Source: Blautia sp.
Lineage (GTDB): Bacteria; Bacillota; Clostridia; Lachnospirales; Lachnospiraceae
Reading direction: 5' to 3'
Length of the DNA stretch: 64,000 nucleotides
Assembly: GCA_017515325.1 (NCBI GenBank)
Contig: JAFWGA010000043.1
Location: forward strand, 62,001-126,000
Below, piece after piece: positions 20,001 through 28,927 of this stretch. The translations under genes and the position numbers were made by a program. Positions within the stretch are counted from its first letter, which is position 1; every line of letters begins with the position of its first letter. Below the pieces are notes generated by a model. It saw nothing but the letters and a program-made list of their open reading frames with translations, had not been told where the DNA came from and ran no database searches.

Positions 20001-21608
20001 GACAATCTTCTCCCTGTCCGCATCGATGGGCGGATTCGTCACCTGGGCAAAGAGCTGTTTGAAGTAGTAAAACAGCGGCTGATATTGATCTGACAAGGCT
20101 GCGATCGGAGTATCCACGCCCATGGAACCGATCTGCTCCGTTCCGTTTAAGGCCATCGTCAGGATTCCGTCGTGATAATTCTCCCAGGTATATCCAAATG
20201 CTTTCTGCAGCTTCTTCTGTTCGGTGCAGGTTAAGGACGGTATCTTCCTGTTTGGAATCTTCAGATCCGCAAGATGAAGCAGGTGGCTGTCCAGCCATTC
20301 CCCGAAAGGCTTCGCCTTTGCGTAAGCCTCTTTGATCTCATCATCATATAAAATCTTCTTCTGCTTCGTGTCTATCACGAGGATCTTGCCCGGATGAAGT
20401 CTCTCCTTCTTCATGATATGCCGTTCATCCAGCTTCAGGACGCCGGCCTCGGAAGCAAGAATCACTCTGCCGTCGTCCATCACGAGGTACCTGGATGGTC
20501 TCAGTCCGTTCCGGTCCAGAATAGCACCCACCAGGTCCCCGTCAGAAAAAACGATAGATGCCGGTCCGTCCCATGGCTCCATCATCGTTGCGTAATACTG
20601 GTAAAAGTCCCTCTCCTCCTGTGACAGTGTCTCATTGTGAGCCCACGGCTCGGGAATCAGGATGAGAGCCGCAAGAGGCAGCGGCATGCCGCTCAGGCTT
20701 AAGAATTCCAGGGTATTGTCCAGCATGGCGGAATCCGAACCGCTCTCTAAGATCACGGGAAATACCTTCGTCATGTCCTCCTCTGTGAAAAGATCCGCAT
20801 GCATCGTCTCCTCACGGGCCAGCATCTTGTCTGCGTTTCCCTTGATCGTATTGATCTCGCCGTTGTGTACGATCAGCCGGTTGGGGTGTGCCCGGTTCCA
20901 GCTGGGCATGGTATTTGTGGAAAAGCGGGAATGTACAATGGCGATCGCAGAGACATAATCCGGTTCCGTCAGATCCGTGAAGAATGTGCGCAGCTGCCCC
21001 ACAAGGAACATACCCTTGTATACGATGGTTCTTGAGGACAGAGACGGCACATAGGTTCCCACATTGCTCTGCTCAAACTCCCGGCGGACCAGATACAGCC
21101 GCCGGTCGAAGTCAATGTCCTCTGCCGCCTCCGCCGGCCTTTCTATGAATACCTGGCAGATGTTCGGCATACAGTCCCTTGCCTTCCTGCCAAGGACAGA
21201 CGGATCAGAGTCCACATCTCTCCATCCCAGGATCTTCATACCAGCTTTTCTGGTGATGATCTCAAACATCGATCTGGCCTGCCTCAAGGCCAGATCATCC
21301 TGAGGAAAGAAAAACATCCCTACGCCGTATCCGCGCTCGCCCGGCAGATCTATGCCCAGCTCTTTCATCTTCCTGACAAAAAAGGCATGAGGGATCTGCG
21401 TGAGAATTCCCACGCCGTCTCCGGTCTCTCCCTCGGCATCTCTGCCTGCCCTGTGTTCCAGATTCTCTACGATGGAGAGAGCATCATTCACAAGCGCATG
21501 GTTCTTACGCCCCTCCACATCTATAATCGCGCCGATACCGCAGTTGTCGTGCTCAAAGGACGGATCATAAAGTCCTTCTTTTAATATTCTTTCTGTTTGA
21601 CCTGACAT
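17052..21608 (-). CDS. gltB: Glutamate synthase, large subunit
   Basis: Makes two glutamates from glutamine and 2-oxoglutarate. 1,518 residues, full length. After a short propeptide the nucleophile Cys opens the Ntn amidotransferase domain (DNCGIGAIID); the central and FMN-binding domains follow (GGTGAAPIS, KPGEGGHLPG), with the cysteine set for the 3Fe-4S cluster (CVMMRVCQSDTCPMGVATQ) and the C-terminal beta-helix. ATG 21608 is preferred over one 51 nt upstream because AAAGGGGG precedes it. It forms a pair with gltD and lies 122 nt below glnN. Confidence 0.98.
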   Translation of the reverse strand: MSGQTERILKEGLYDPSFEHDNCGIGAIIDVEGRKNHALVNDALSIVENLEHRAGRDAEGETGDGVGILTQIPHAFFVRKMKELGIDLPGERGYGVGMFFFPQDDLALRQARSMFEIITRKAGMKILGWRDVDSDPSVLGRKARDCMPNICQVFIERPAEAAEDIDFDRRLYLVRREFEQSNVGTYVPSLSSRTIVYKGMFLVGQLRTFFTDLTEPDYVSAIAIVHSRFSTNTMPSWNRAHPNRLIVHNGEINTIKGNADKMLAREETMHADLFTEEDMTKVFPVILESGSDSAMLDNTLEFLSLSGMPLPLAALILIPEPWAHNETLSQEERDFYQYYATMMEPWDGPASIVFSDGDLVGAILDRNGLRPSRYLVMDDGRVILASEAGVLKLDERHIMKKERLHPGKILVIDTKQKKILYDDEIKEAYAKAKPFGEWLDSHLLHLADLKIPNRKIPSLTCTEQKKLQKAFGYTWENYHDGILTMALNGTEQIGSMGVDTPIAALSDQYQPLFYYFKQLFAQVTNPPIDADREKIVTSSAVYLGTNGNLLEQRPENCHVLKIENPILSDLDLLKIEALKKEGFHVSKVSTLFYKGTPMERVLTHLFVEVDKAYRQGTNILILSDRGMDENHVAVPSLLAVAAVHKHLVDTKKCTAMSLILESGEPREVHHFAMLLGYGASAVNPWLAHATIAELIEEGLLEKDYYAAVRDYDRAVLSGIVKIASKMGISTIQSYLGSKIFEAIGISDKVIRSYFAGTVSRVGGITLEDIGKACDEQHSRAFDPLGLPVNLELTPAGRHKERSQGEHHRYNPRTIHMLQCATREGDYEKFKQYTEMVNEEDTGYLRNLLEFVCSRESIPLEEVESEERIVTRFKTGAMSYGSISEEAHETLAVAMNRLHGKSNSGEGGESEERILSAGTDHDRSSAIKQVASGRFGVTSRYLVSAKEIQIKMAQGAKPGEGGHLPGKKVYPWIAKTRHSTPGVSLISPPPHHDIYSIEDLAQLIYDLKNANSQARISVKLVSESGVGTVAAGVAKAGAGVILISGYDGGTGAAPISSIHNAGLPWELGLAETHQTLVANGLRNQVVIETDGKLMSGRDVAIAAILGAEEFGFATAPLITMGCVMMRVCQSDTCPMGVATQNPELRRRFSGKPEYVENFMRFIARQLREIMASLGVRSVNELVGRTDLLKVRGDLSDKQRRLDLSGILLDMSETDRKKSFFHPECRHDFRLENTKDKSLLMASPDIQRSIETGEKSEICVEVGNTDRTFGTLLGEKITRSHPEGLDDDTICVKCTGSGGQSFGAFIPKGLTLDLTGESNDYFGKGLSGGKLILRSPKEAAYDPRENVIVGNVALYGATSGEAYIAGMAGERFCIRNSGAVCVVEGVGEHGCEYMTGGCVVVLGSVGKNFAAGMSGGTAYVLDEENHLYRNLNKQLVEMENVEAKTDRAQLRRMIEAHVLHTGSERGREILENFETYIPHFKKVIPTDYREILRLIAESEERGADLEEAKIEAFRTFVGGA

Positions 21609-21730
21609 ACTGCCCCCTTTTATCGTTGTTAACGAAATTGTCTCTGCCAGGGATGCCAACGGTGTGCCAGGCAGCGCATTTCGTCTCCCCTACAGGGATG
21701 AATGATCAGTCAGCAACACCTGATGCATAT

Positions 21731-23833
21731 TCAATAAACCGAAAACAGCAGCTTCCCGTAACTCGGGAAAGGCCAGCACTTCTCCGGCATCAGCATCTCG
21801 GCCTCGTCAACATGCTTTCTCAGGTGCTCCATCTTGGGGATCACATCGTCCCGGATCACTTCGGAAGTCTTCCTGATGTTTCCCATCCCTTTCAGATTCT
21901 CCAGGGCTTCTTCGAGATCCCTCACCCTTTCCAATATGTAATCTGTCAGCTCCGAGAGCCTCTCCATCGTTGAGATCTCGTAGTTGCACTTCACGTGATC
22001 GCTGACTGACTTCATCATGGATGTGGCTCTGGCCAGGCTGTACAGATATTCCTCGATCGAGGGCAGGTAGTTCTTTCTGACCATTTCAACCATGGTATGT
22101 CCTTCAATATTTACGGTCTTGCAGTAGTTCTCAAGCATGATCTCGCACCTTGAATGCAGCTCGGTCTCCGTGAACACCTTGTGCCCCATCAGCATCTGCA
22201 TATTCTTCTCGTCCAGCAGATGCGGCATGGCATCAGCTGTGGTCTTCAGATTGGACAGGCCTCGTACCTTCGTGGCCTCCTCCACCCACTCTTCTCCGTA
22301 CCCGTTTCCGTTAAACAGGATCCGCTCATGCTTTTTGATCGTCTCTCTGATCAGGTCGTGCAGCGCTGTCTCAAAGTCCGTTGCGCCTTCCAGGACATCC
22401 GCGTACTGCTTGAGGCTCTCTGCCACCGCGGCGTTCAGCATGATGTTGCAGCAGGCAATGCTGTTGGAGGAGCCGAGGGAGCGGAACTCAAATTTGTTTC
22501 CGGTAAAGGCAAACGGTGAGGTTCTGTTTCTGTCTGTGGTGTCTCTGAAGAATCTCGGAAGGGTATGGACGCCGAGTTTCATTTTCACCTTTTCCGTTCC
22601 CTGATAGGGTGTATCATTTTTGATGGCCTCCAGAATGCTGCTCAGTTCATCACCCAGAAAGACTGAAATGATGGCGGGCGGCGCCTCGTTGGCTCCCAGG
22701 CGGTGGTCATTGCCTGCCGTTGCGACAGAAAGGCGCAGAAGGTCCTGATAATCATCTACCGCCTGGATCACGGCGCACAAAAACAGCAGGAACTGGGCAT
22801 TCTCATAGGGCGTATCTCCGGGGGAGAGGAGATTGACTCCTGTGTCCGTGGCCATCGACCAGTTATTGTGCTTTCCGGAGCCGTTCACACCGTCAAATGG
22901 TTTCTCGTGCAGCAGGCAGACAAGGCCATGCTTTCTGGCAACCTTCTGCATGATCTCCATGGTCAGCTGGTTGTTATCCGTGGCCACATTGGTCGTGGAA
23001 AAAATCGGTGCCAGCTCATGCTGGGCCGGGGCCACCTCATTATGCTCCGTCTTCGCCAGAATCCCCAGCTTCCACAGTTCCCTGTTTAAGTCATCCATAA
23101 AGGCAATGACCCGGGGTTTGATCACGCCAAAATAGTGATCGTCCATCTCCTGCCCTTTGGGCGGCATCGCGCCAAACAGAGTCCTTCCTGTGTAGACGAG
23201 ATCCGGCCTCTTTTCAAACATCTCCTTGTCGATCAGGAAATATTCCTGCTCAGGGCCGACACTTGTCCGCACGTTCTTCACCTCCGTGCCGAACAGCCTC
23301 AGGATCCGCTTTGCCTGCTTGTTCAGGGCCTGCATGGACCGCAGTAGCGGTGTCTTCTTATCCAGCGCATCCCCCGAGTAAGAGCAGAAGGCGGTGGGAA
23401 TGCAAAGCGTGTGATCCTTGATGAAGGCATAGGAGGTGGGATCCCAGGCCGTATAACCTCTGGCCTCAAAGGTAGCCCTGAGTCCGCCGGACGGGAAGGA
23501 AGAGGCATCCGGTTCACCCTGGATCAGCTCTTTCCCCTTGAACTCCATGATCACGCCGCCGTCCGGAGAAGGACTGATAAAGCTGTCATGTTTTTCCGCC
23601 GTGGTTCCCGTAAGAGGCTGGAACCAGTGTGTGAAATGTGTGGCTCCCCGTTCCACCGCCCAGTTGCGCATCTCGGTTGCCACTGCTTCAGCGATTTTCT
23701 CGTCAAGAACCGCATTTTCATCAATTGTTTTGCGAAGTGAGCTATATACTTTCGCGGACAGTCTGGCCCTCATCTCCCTGTCGTCAAAAACCATAGAACC
23801 AAAAATCTCCGGTACATTTGTCTTTTTCATCAT
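21731..23833 (-). CDS. glnN: Glutamine synthetase, type III
   Basis: ATP-dependent glutamine formation from glutamate and ammonia. 700 residues with the type III (GlnN) layout: N-terminus [12 protein letters not shown], the glutamate/ATP-site motifs [11 protein letters not shown] and [10 protein letters not shown], and [11 protein letters not shown] (here [16 protein letters not shown]). Type III enzymes are hexamer pairs common in Bacteroides and Clostridia and differ from the 450-residue GlnA. It lies 121 nt below asnB with the small hairpin GATGCCGGC/GCCGGTATC in the gap. An AGGAGGA site precedes the start. Confidence 0.97.
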   Translation of the reverse strand: MMKKTNVPEIFGSMVFDDREMRARLSAKVYSSLRKTIDENAVLDEKIAEAVATEMRNWAVERGATHFTHWFQPLTGTTAEKHDSFISPSPDGGVIMEFKGKELIQGEPDASSFPSGGLRATFEARGYTAWDPTSYAFIKDHTLCIPTAFCSYSGDALDKKTPLLRSMQALNKQAKRILRLFGTEVKNVRTSVGPEQEYFLIDKEMFEKRPDLVYTGRTLFGAMPPKGQEMDDHYFGVIKPRVIAFMDDLNRELWKLGILAKTEHNEVAPAQHELAPIFSTTNVATDNNQLTMEIMQKVARKHGLVCLLHEKPFDGVNGSGKHNNWSMATDTGVNLLSPGDTPYENAQFLLFLCAVIQAVDDYQDLLRLSVATAGNDHRLGANEAPPAIISVFLGDELSSILEAIKNDTPYQGTEKVKMKLGVHTLPRFFRDTTDRNRTSPFAFTGNKFEFRSLGSSNSIACCNIMLNAAVAESLKQYADVLEGATDFETALHDLIRETIKKHERILFNGNGYGEEWVEEATKVRGLSNLKTTADAMPHLLDEKNMQMLMGHKVFTETELHSRCEIMLENYCKTVNIEGHTMVEMVRKNYLPSIEEYLYSLARATSMMKSVSDHVKCNYEISTMERLSELTDYILERVRDLEEALENLKGMGNIRKTSEVIRDDVIPKMEHLRKHVDEAEMLMPEKCWPFPSYGKLLFSVY

Positions 23834-23954
23834 AATCCTCCTCTTCCAAGATACCGGCTGCCGGCATCTTTCCCCGACTATCCCGGTACTTTCACCGTAG
23901 TAACATTGCCAACTGACGACAACCCAACCATTGCATGCTGCAGGATCCGCCTTC

Positions 23955-25607
23955 TTACGTGCCGCTCTCCCCGTAGTTGGAGAGCACCCTGGCGGACGGA
24001 TCCGTCACATCACAGCCTTCCCAGTTCCGGTTTGGCATCCAGAAATCTACAACCATCTCCGACTGGCCAGGATAATGCTTCTCAAAAATGTCCCGGTAGA
24101 GCAGGGACTCCTTTGTAAATGGCCTGGCATGCCCATATTTCTTACACCCGGTTTCAAACGCCTCGTCTGAATACAGCTGCTCTGCGTAATCCTCAATGTC
24201 ATCCTTAAGAGAATGTCCCACCGCATCCGAGAAAGCCGCTTTTTCCCTCCACAGGATGCTGTCAGGAATCAGCCTGTCAGCTTCAAATGCGTGGCGCAGC
24301 AGGTATTTCCCGATTCCATACCGGTTCAGCTTCCTCTCCGGGTTAATGGACATGCAGTAATCCACAAACGCCAGATCGCCGAAAGGCACCCTGGCTTCGA
24401 GCGAGTTCACACTGATACACCGGTCCGCCCGGAGCACGTCATACATGTGAATCTCGTGAATCCGCTTTTCGGCTTCTTTCTGAAATTCTTCCGCAGACGG
24501 AGCGAAATCCGTGTATTTGTATCCGAATATTTCGTCTGAAATCTCCCCTGTCAGGATCACACGAAGGCCGGACTGCTCGTGGATCGCCTTGCACACCAGA
24601 TACATGCCTATGGAAGCCCGGATGGTCGTAATGTCGTATGTACCGAGCGCCATGATCACCGGCTCCAGCGCAGCGATCACATCCTCCCTGGTGATAATCA
24701 CCTCATGGTGATGGGAGTCGATATAGTCTGCCACCACTCTGGCATATTTGAGATCGATCGCGTCTACATCCATGCCGATAGCCCACGTTTCAAGCGGTTT
24801 TTCAGACAAGGCTGCCGCAATTCCGCATACCAGGGAGGAATCCAGCCCGCCTGAAAGAAGAAAGCCCACAGGGGTATCGGAATCCAGCCTCTTTTTTACT
24901 CCCCTCCACAGCAGGTCATGGATATTCTCAGACAGCCGAGGCAGGTCTTCATCATGGAAGGAAACCGGCTTTGCCATTTCCCGGTATCTGAAGAAGGCTC
25001 CGCTCTTAAAATAATGTCCCGGCGGGAACGGCATGATCCGTTTTACCAGACCTGTCAGGTTCTTCGGCTCCGAAGCAAAGACATAGGTTCCGTCCTCCCG
25101 GATCCCGTAATACAAAGGACGGATGCCGATCGGATCCCTGGCGGCAATATAGGAATCCTCCTTCCTGTCATACATGACCAGGGCGAACTCCGCATCCAGC
25201 ATACGGAACATATCCGTTCCGTATTCCCTGTAAAGTGCCGGCAGGATCTCGCAGTCAGAATCACTGATAAATGAATAGCCTTTTTGCGCCAGTTCTTCCT
25301 TCAGAGAACGAAACCCGTAAATCTCTCCATTACAGGCCAGAATCAATTCGCTTCCGTCAGGTACCTCATATCCCTCGGAGCCCGCTTTCAGATCAGTCTG
25401 AACATATGTGGTGCTGTTCCCATAGACAAAAGGCTGCATCCCACCCTGAGTCAGTCCCATGATGGACAGACGATTAAATCCAATCCATCCGTTTCCCGTA
25501 TTGATTACTCTGCTGTCATCCGGTCCCCTGGACTTTGTTTTCAGGAGAGCCTTCCGTACTTCGTTATAATCACCTTCGCTTCCGCAGTATCCAAGGATAG
25601 AGCACAT
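23955..25607 (-). CDS. asnB: Asparagine synthetase, glutamine-hydrolysing
   Basis: Converts aspartate to asparagine using glutamine and ATP. 550 residues. Translation must start at ATG 25607 so that Cys is residue 2 (MCSILGYCG), the amidotransferase nucleophile; GGAGGTGTG precedes it. The N-terminal Ntn domain ends near residue 200; the synthetase domain has the PP-loop [11 protein letters not shown] near residue 240. First gene of the glutamine cluster, with its own promoter and promoter-proximal attenuator. Confidence 0.97.
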   Translation of the reverse strand: MCSILGYCGSEGDYNEVRKALLKTKSRGPDDSRVINTGNGWIGFNRLSIMGLTQGGMQPFVYGNSTTYVQTDLKAGSEGYEVPDGSELILACNGEIYGFRSLKEELAQKGYSFISDSDCEILPALYREYGTDMFRMLDAEFALVMYDRKEDSYIAARDPIGIRPLYYGIREDGTYVFASEPKNLTGLVKRIMPFPPGHYFKSGAFFRYREMAKPVSFHDEDLPRLSENIHDLLWRGVKKRLDSDTPVGFLLSGGLDSSLVCGIAAALSEKPLETWAIGMDVDAIDLKYARVVADYIDSHHHEVIITREDVIAALEPVIMALGTYDITTIRASIGMYLVCKAIHEQSGLRVILTGEISDEIFGYKYTDFAPSAEEFQKEAEKRIHEIHMYDVLRADRCISVNSLEARVPFGDLAFVDYCMSINPERKLNRYGIGKYLLRHAFEADRLIPDSILWREKAAFSDAVGHSLKDDIEDYAEQLYSDEAFETGCKKYGHARPFTKESLLYRDIFEKHYPGQSEMVVDFWMPNRNWEGCDVTDPSARVLSNYGESGT

Positions 25608-25645
25608 GGCACACCTCCATTGTGAATTCTGAGATAACAAAAAAA

Positions 25646-25673
25646 GGCGCCCTGGAATTTCTTCCAAGACGCC
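25646..25673 (-). terminator. Attenuator hairpin in the asnB leader
   Basis: On the minus strand GGCGTCTTGG pairs (with G-U pairs) with CCAGGGCGCC around a short loop and is followed by seven Ts. It lies about 13 nt after the predicted transcript start, so most transcripts would end before asnB unless antitermination occurs. A hairpin with the same base (ACAAxGGCGTCT and GGCGCC) stands in the murT leader. Confidence 0.75.
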
Positions 25674-25692
25674 TTTGTCTTTATAGTTAGGC

Positions 25693-25721
25693 ATTCTATT
25701 ACAGGTTTTCTATTCTGTCAA
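25693..25721 (-). promoter_or_regulatory. Promoter of asnB and the glutamine cluster
   Basis: TTGACA (complement of 25716-25721) and TAGAAT (complement of 25693-25698) with exactly 17 bp between. Transcript start near 25686. Confidence 0.8.
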
Positions 25722-25785
25722 GTTTCTTTTTCAGCTTTTTTATAGCATACAAAACCAGCCAAATCATGCAAGGCCCAAACAGGGA

Positions 25786-25814
25786 TTGTCTGGGGCTTCT
25801 CTTGGTAGTATAAT
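25786..25814 (+). promoter_or_regulatory. Promoter for the ribokinase gene
   Basis: TTGTCT at 25786-25791 and TATAAT at 25809-25814, 17-bp spacer. The -10 box is immediately followed by, and overlaps by two bases, repeat copy C, which would form the untranslated leader. Confidence 0.65.
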
Positions 25815-25914
25815 GATTCCAGTGCAAAAAGCCTGTTCCCACGACAAGCTTGCTTGCCGGTGGGGGCGAGGCTTTATTGCCCCCCTATATGAGCATGAAG
25901 AGGGTTGCTGCCTG
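25813..25914 (+). repeat. Dispersed ~100-bp repeat (family R, copy C)
   Basis: Begins ATGATTCCAGTGCAAAAAG and ends near GAGGGTTGCTGCCTG. Matches copy A (7863-7964, minus) over its whole length and copy B (9083-9128) over 46 bp. It continues into a hairpin segment (25905-25955) similar to the repeat at 33395-33500. Confidence 0.75.
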
Positions 25915-25990
25915 CCAGTGGCACGCGTTCAGCAACGACCAAACTGACAGGCGAGAACAGGGGTTCCAAAGAAATGGAGGAAGGATCACT

Positions 25991-26890
25991 TTGAAACTGG
26001 CAGTAGTGGGAAGCATAAACATTGACCAGACAGTTATGGCTGACCGAATTCCCAATAAAGGGGAAACGCTTCCGGGACATGACCTGCAGTTTGTGCCTGG
26101 CGGAAAAGGCGCAAACCAGGCCGTGGCGATGGCGAGGCTTGGAGCAGAGGTATCCATGTTCGGCTGTGTAGGGAATGATGATAACGGACGCAGGATGGTA
26201 GAAAACCTCCGCGCCAATGGCGTGGATACGGAATTCGTAAAAACGGTAGACGGTATCCCAACCGGTATCGCCATCATTACCGTTGGAGACAATGACAACA
26301 CGATCATTGTCGTCGCAGGAGCCAATGCGGCGGTTGACCGCTCCTATATTGACAGTATGAAAAACAGGCTCCTGAAGTATGATATGGTCGTTTTACAGCA
26401 TGAGATCCCTTTGGATACGGTTCACTATGTTGTCGACCTATGCAGTGAGCATCACATCCCGGTCGTATTGAACCCCGCGCCTGCAGCGGGTATACCTGCA
26501 GAGGTTATCGAAAAGACAACCTGGATCACGCCAAATGAACACGAAGCCGCGCTGATTTTCGGAACAGACAGAACCATGGAAGAGCTGCTCCTGGCCTATC
26601 CGGAGAAGCTGGTGATCACACGGGGTTCAAAGGGTGTTTCCACAGCGCTTGCCTCGGGCAGGATTCTCCATGTTCCGGTGCGGCCGGCAAAGGTTGTGGA
26701 TACATCCGGGGCCGGTGATACCCTGAATGGTGCTTTTTGCTTCCGGATCGCTTCCGGGGATACGATTGAAGATGCTCTGCGGTACGCAAACACAGCTGCA
26801 AGTCTTTCAACCGAAAAATTCGGAGCACAGGGCGGTATGCCGACTGCCACGGAAGTAAAACTCGCACTTGAAAAAGAGGAGCAGCCATGA
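25991..26890 (+). CDS. rbsK: Ribokinase (PfkB family)
   Basis: Phosphorylates ribose to ribose-5-phosphate. 299 residues from a TTG start with GGAGGAAGGATCAC upstream; the longer frame to 25850 is repeat sequence. Motifs: N-terminal VVGSINIDQTV, substrate loop GGKGANQAVAMARLGA, and the PfkB signature DTSGAGDTLNGAF holding the catalytic Asp. It overlaps the truncated rbsD by 4 nt (ATGA). No ribose ABC transporter is nearby, so ribose supply would depend on genes elsewhere. Confidence 0.92.
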   Translation: MKLAVVGSINIDQTVMADRIPNKGETLPGHDLQFVPGGKGANQAVAMARLGAEVSMFGCVGNDDNGRRMVENLRANGVDTEFVKTVDGIPTGIAIITVGDNDNTIIVVAGANAAVDRSYIDSMKNRLLKYDMVVLQHEIPLDTVHYVVDLCSEHHIPVVLNPAPAAGIPAEVIEKTTWITPNEHEAALIFGTDRTMEELLLAYPEKLVITRGSKGVSTALASGRILHVPVRPAKVVDTSGAGDTLNGAFCFRIASGDTIEDALRYANTAASLSTEKFGAQGGMPTATEVKLALEKEEQP

Positions 26891-27090
26891 AAAGAAACGG
26901 AATATTAAACAGTGATATTTCCCGGGTCTTATCTTATATGGGACATACCGACCAGATCTGCATCGGAGACTGCGGTCTGCCGATCCCGGACACAACGGAA
27001 AGGATTGACCTGGCGCTGTGTTTCGGCCAGCCATCATTTATGGAGGTATTAAGGGAAGTTACCAGAGATATGAATTTTGACAGGCAATAG
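26887..27090 (+). pseudogene. rbsD: Truncated ribose pyranase (rbsD, N-terminal half)
   Basis: RbsD interconverts ribose anomers. The 67 codons cover the N-terminal half (MKRNGILNSDISRVLSYMGHTDQ, with the family His, and CGLPIPD); the usual length is about 131 residues. The frame ends in a stop 10 nt before a perfect 37-bp palindrome, so the C-terminal half, with further active-site residues, was lost at the repeat. Starts 4 nt inside rbsK. Confidence 0.85.
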
Positions 27091-27100
27091 CAAACGCAAC

Positions 27101-27194
27101 AGCAGACGACAAAGTAAACTTTACTTTGTCGTCTGCTGCGCTGGATTTAAGCTGCATCTGGCACATCATTCTTAAGCAGTCCGTGCGCATAATG
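27101..27194 (+). repeat. Palindromic dispersed repeat (family P, copy a)
   Basis: An 18-bp arm AGCAGACGACAAAGTAAA and its exact complement with one base between (27101-27137), then a variable TGCGC...GTGCGCAT hairpin. The left palindrome is nearly identical to that at 37247-37281. Directly follows truncated rbsD. Confidence 0.75.
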
Positions 27195-27348
27195 CCGGAG
27201 GCTGTCACACTTTAATCGTCACATCGCTTTGGCTCTTAATCACAAATCTTAGCCATTATCCCATCCACAGTTACGCCGGGATGAGTTACGTACAATCGGA
27301 CAATCTGTCCCACAAGAGATAGCTCCAGTTTATGTTTCCCGGCAATCT

Positions 27349-27531
27349 TTTCCACAGGCTGGCCACAATACTCTGGAGCATATTAGCCTCTACAAAGGGT
27401 GCGAAAAAGTTAGAGGGAAAGATACCAACCAGGGTATTCATGAAATTGACAGAGGCAGAGGCTTCGTACACTAGATCAGTCGTCTGAAGCACAGGGAATA
27501 TTCCTTTGAACATGTCAATGGTGGGGGAGTG
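27349..27531 (-). pseudogene. Fragment of a dicarboxylate/amino acid:cation symporter
   Basis: About 60 codons resemble the DAACS (GltP/DctA) family, most clearly NTLVGIFPSNFFAPFVEANMLQ, which matches the conserved helix-4/5 region. Start and end are missing and flanking sequence is unrelated. The family needs about 400 residues, so this is a relic. The rest of 27195-27668 shows no gene. Confidence 0.6.
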
Positions 27532-27562
27532 GATCGCTTGTTCACAAAAAAAACACAGAATT

Positions 27563-27580
27563 TTGTAAATTACGTCACAA
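27563..27580. promoter_or_regulatory. Possible Rex- or CRP-like operator
   Basis: TTGTAAATTACGTCACAA resembles the 18-bp inverted repeat TTGTGA-N6-TCACAA bound by Rex (NADH sensor), with one mismatch in the left arm. It lies 89 nt upstream of the NEW3-ABC operon. No regulator gene is adjacent; this is a suggestion only. Confidence 0.25.
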
Positions 27581-27668
27581 ATAAAGCCTATCTTCTTTAA
27601 CCGAAATAACAATAAAGCTTCTTGGATAGAAGCTTCTGATAAAGCAAAAGGAAAGAAGGCCAAAGATC

Positions 27669-28922
27669 ATGAAAAAGACTTCAAGGATGTTGACAAAAAG
27701 GGCTGGCCGGTCCGTGTGCGCACTGCTGGCGGCAGGTTTGCTGGCCGTGACAGCAATACCCATGCAAGCTGCTGCAGGCGAGGAAGAGGCTCCGCCAGAG
27801 ATAGTTACGGAAGCCGAAGCAGGAAAAGTGACGTTCAGTACGGATTATCCCAGGGTTACTGTCAAACCCGGCGGAAGCTCAACGTTTCCTCTCTATATTA
27901 CAAATACCGGCTCGGAAGAGTCCACTGTCGAGCTTTCCGCCGAAGACCTTCCGGAAGGGTGGGAAGGAAGATTTAAAGGCAGCTCCAATGAGGTTTCCAT
28001 GGTTCATGTGGGTGCCAGCCAAAAAAAGGAAGATTCTCCTTCTCTGAGCTATTCCCTGACTGTCCCGGAGGATACGAAGGAAGATACCTACACCATCAGC
28101 CTCAGTGCGAAAGGCGGAGACGTTGATGAGGTACTGGCGCTGACCGTAAAAGTGGATGCGGAAGAAAAAAAGATCGGCGCAGGTGATTTCTCAACAGACT
28201 ATGCGCAACAGGAAGGCGTGGCCGGCACGAAGTTCAGCTACACCACAACATTGACCAACAACAGCGGTGAGAACATGACCTATTCGCTGTCTGCGGAAGG
28301 AGCTCCGGAGGGCTGGAATGTAACATTTACGCCGTCTGACACAAGCAGCGCCACCTCTTCCGTTCCCGTGGATGCCGGCGCAAGTTCTACGATCAAGGCT
28401 GCTGTCGTTCCCGCCCAGAATGTAACGGCCGGTGAGTATCCGATCACCCTTGTCGCAGCCTGCGCAGGTGAGACACTCGAGCTTCCGGTTACGGTCAGGA
28501 TCACCGGAACATACAGTCTGACGGCCACGACACCAACCGGCAATCTTTTCGCCAGCGCTTATGCGGGTGAGCCAAAGGATGTAGTCCTTTCCATACAGAA
28601 CACAGGAAATATCGATCTGTCAGCCATCAGTCTGAAAGCACAGGCTTCTACGGACTGGGTTGTCACCTTTGACCAGGACACGATCAATACCATTCCTGCA
28701 GGAGAGAGTGTAGAAGTAACTGCCCATATAACGCCGGCAAAGGATGCCATCCTCGGCGATTATGTGACTATGATTACAGCGTCTAACGACGCAGTTTCAT
28801 CGGATTGCGCGCTCAGAGTTTCCGTACAGAACCATACAGGCTGGGGGATCGTGGCAGTTGCCATCATTGCTTTCCTGGTTCTTGGACTGGTACTGATCAT
28901 TCGCAGATTTGGCAGGAGATGA
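27669..28922 (+). CDS. Exported, membrane-anchored NEW3/COG1470-like protein
   Basis: 417 residues: a signal peptide (LTKRAGRSVCALLAAGLLAVTAIPMQAAA), three repeated beta-rich domains of about 110 residues with motifs such as LYITNTGSEESTVELS and EGWEGRF (NEW3/alpha-galactosidase-associated type), and a single C-terminal helix followed by RRFGRR. So the body lies outside the cell, tethered by its tail. The stop codon overlaps the start region of the ABC ATPase gene, indicating one operon. Proteins of this build often accompany ABC-2 exporters, but the role is unknown. A hairpin at 27615-27635 lies just upstream. Confidence 0.8.
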   Translation: MKKTSRMLTKRAGRSVCALLAAGLLAVTAIPMQAAAGEEEAPPEIVTEAEAGKVTFSTDYPRVTVKPGGSSTFPLYITNTGSEESTVELSAEDLPEGWEGRFKGSSNEVSMVHVGASQKKEDSPSLSYSLTVPEDTKEDTYTISLSAKGGDVDEVLALTVKVDAEEKKIGAGDFSTDYAQQEGVAGTKFSYTTTLTNNSGENMTYSLSAEGAPEGWNVTFTPSDTSSATSSVPVDAGASSTIKAAVVPAQNVTAGEYPITLVAACAGETLELPVTVRITGTYSLTATTPTGNLFASAYAGEPKDVVLSIQNTGNIDLSAISLKAQASTDWVVTFDQDTINTIPAGESVEVTAHITPAKDAILGDYVTMITASNDAVSSDCALRVSVQNHTGWGIVAVAIIAFLVLGLVLIIRRFGRR

Positions 28923-28927
28923 GAATC

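Noticed and set aside
25850-25990. Longer ribokinase frame starting at 25850
   Set aside because: The added 47 codons are dispersed-repeat sequence; a GGAGGAAGG site and the family start support TTG 25991.
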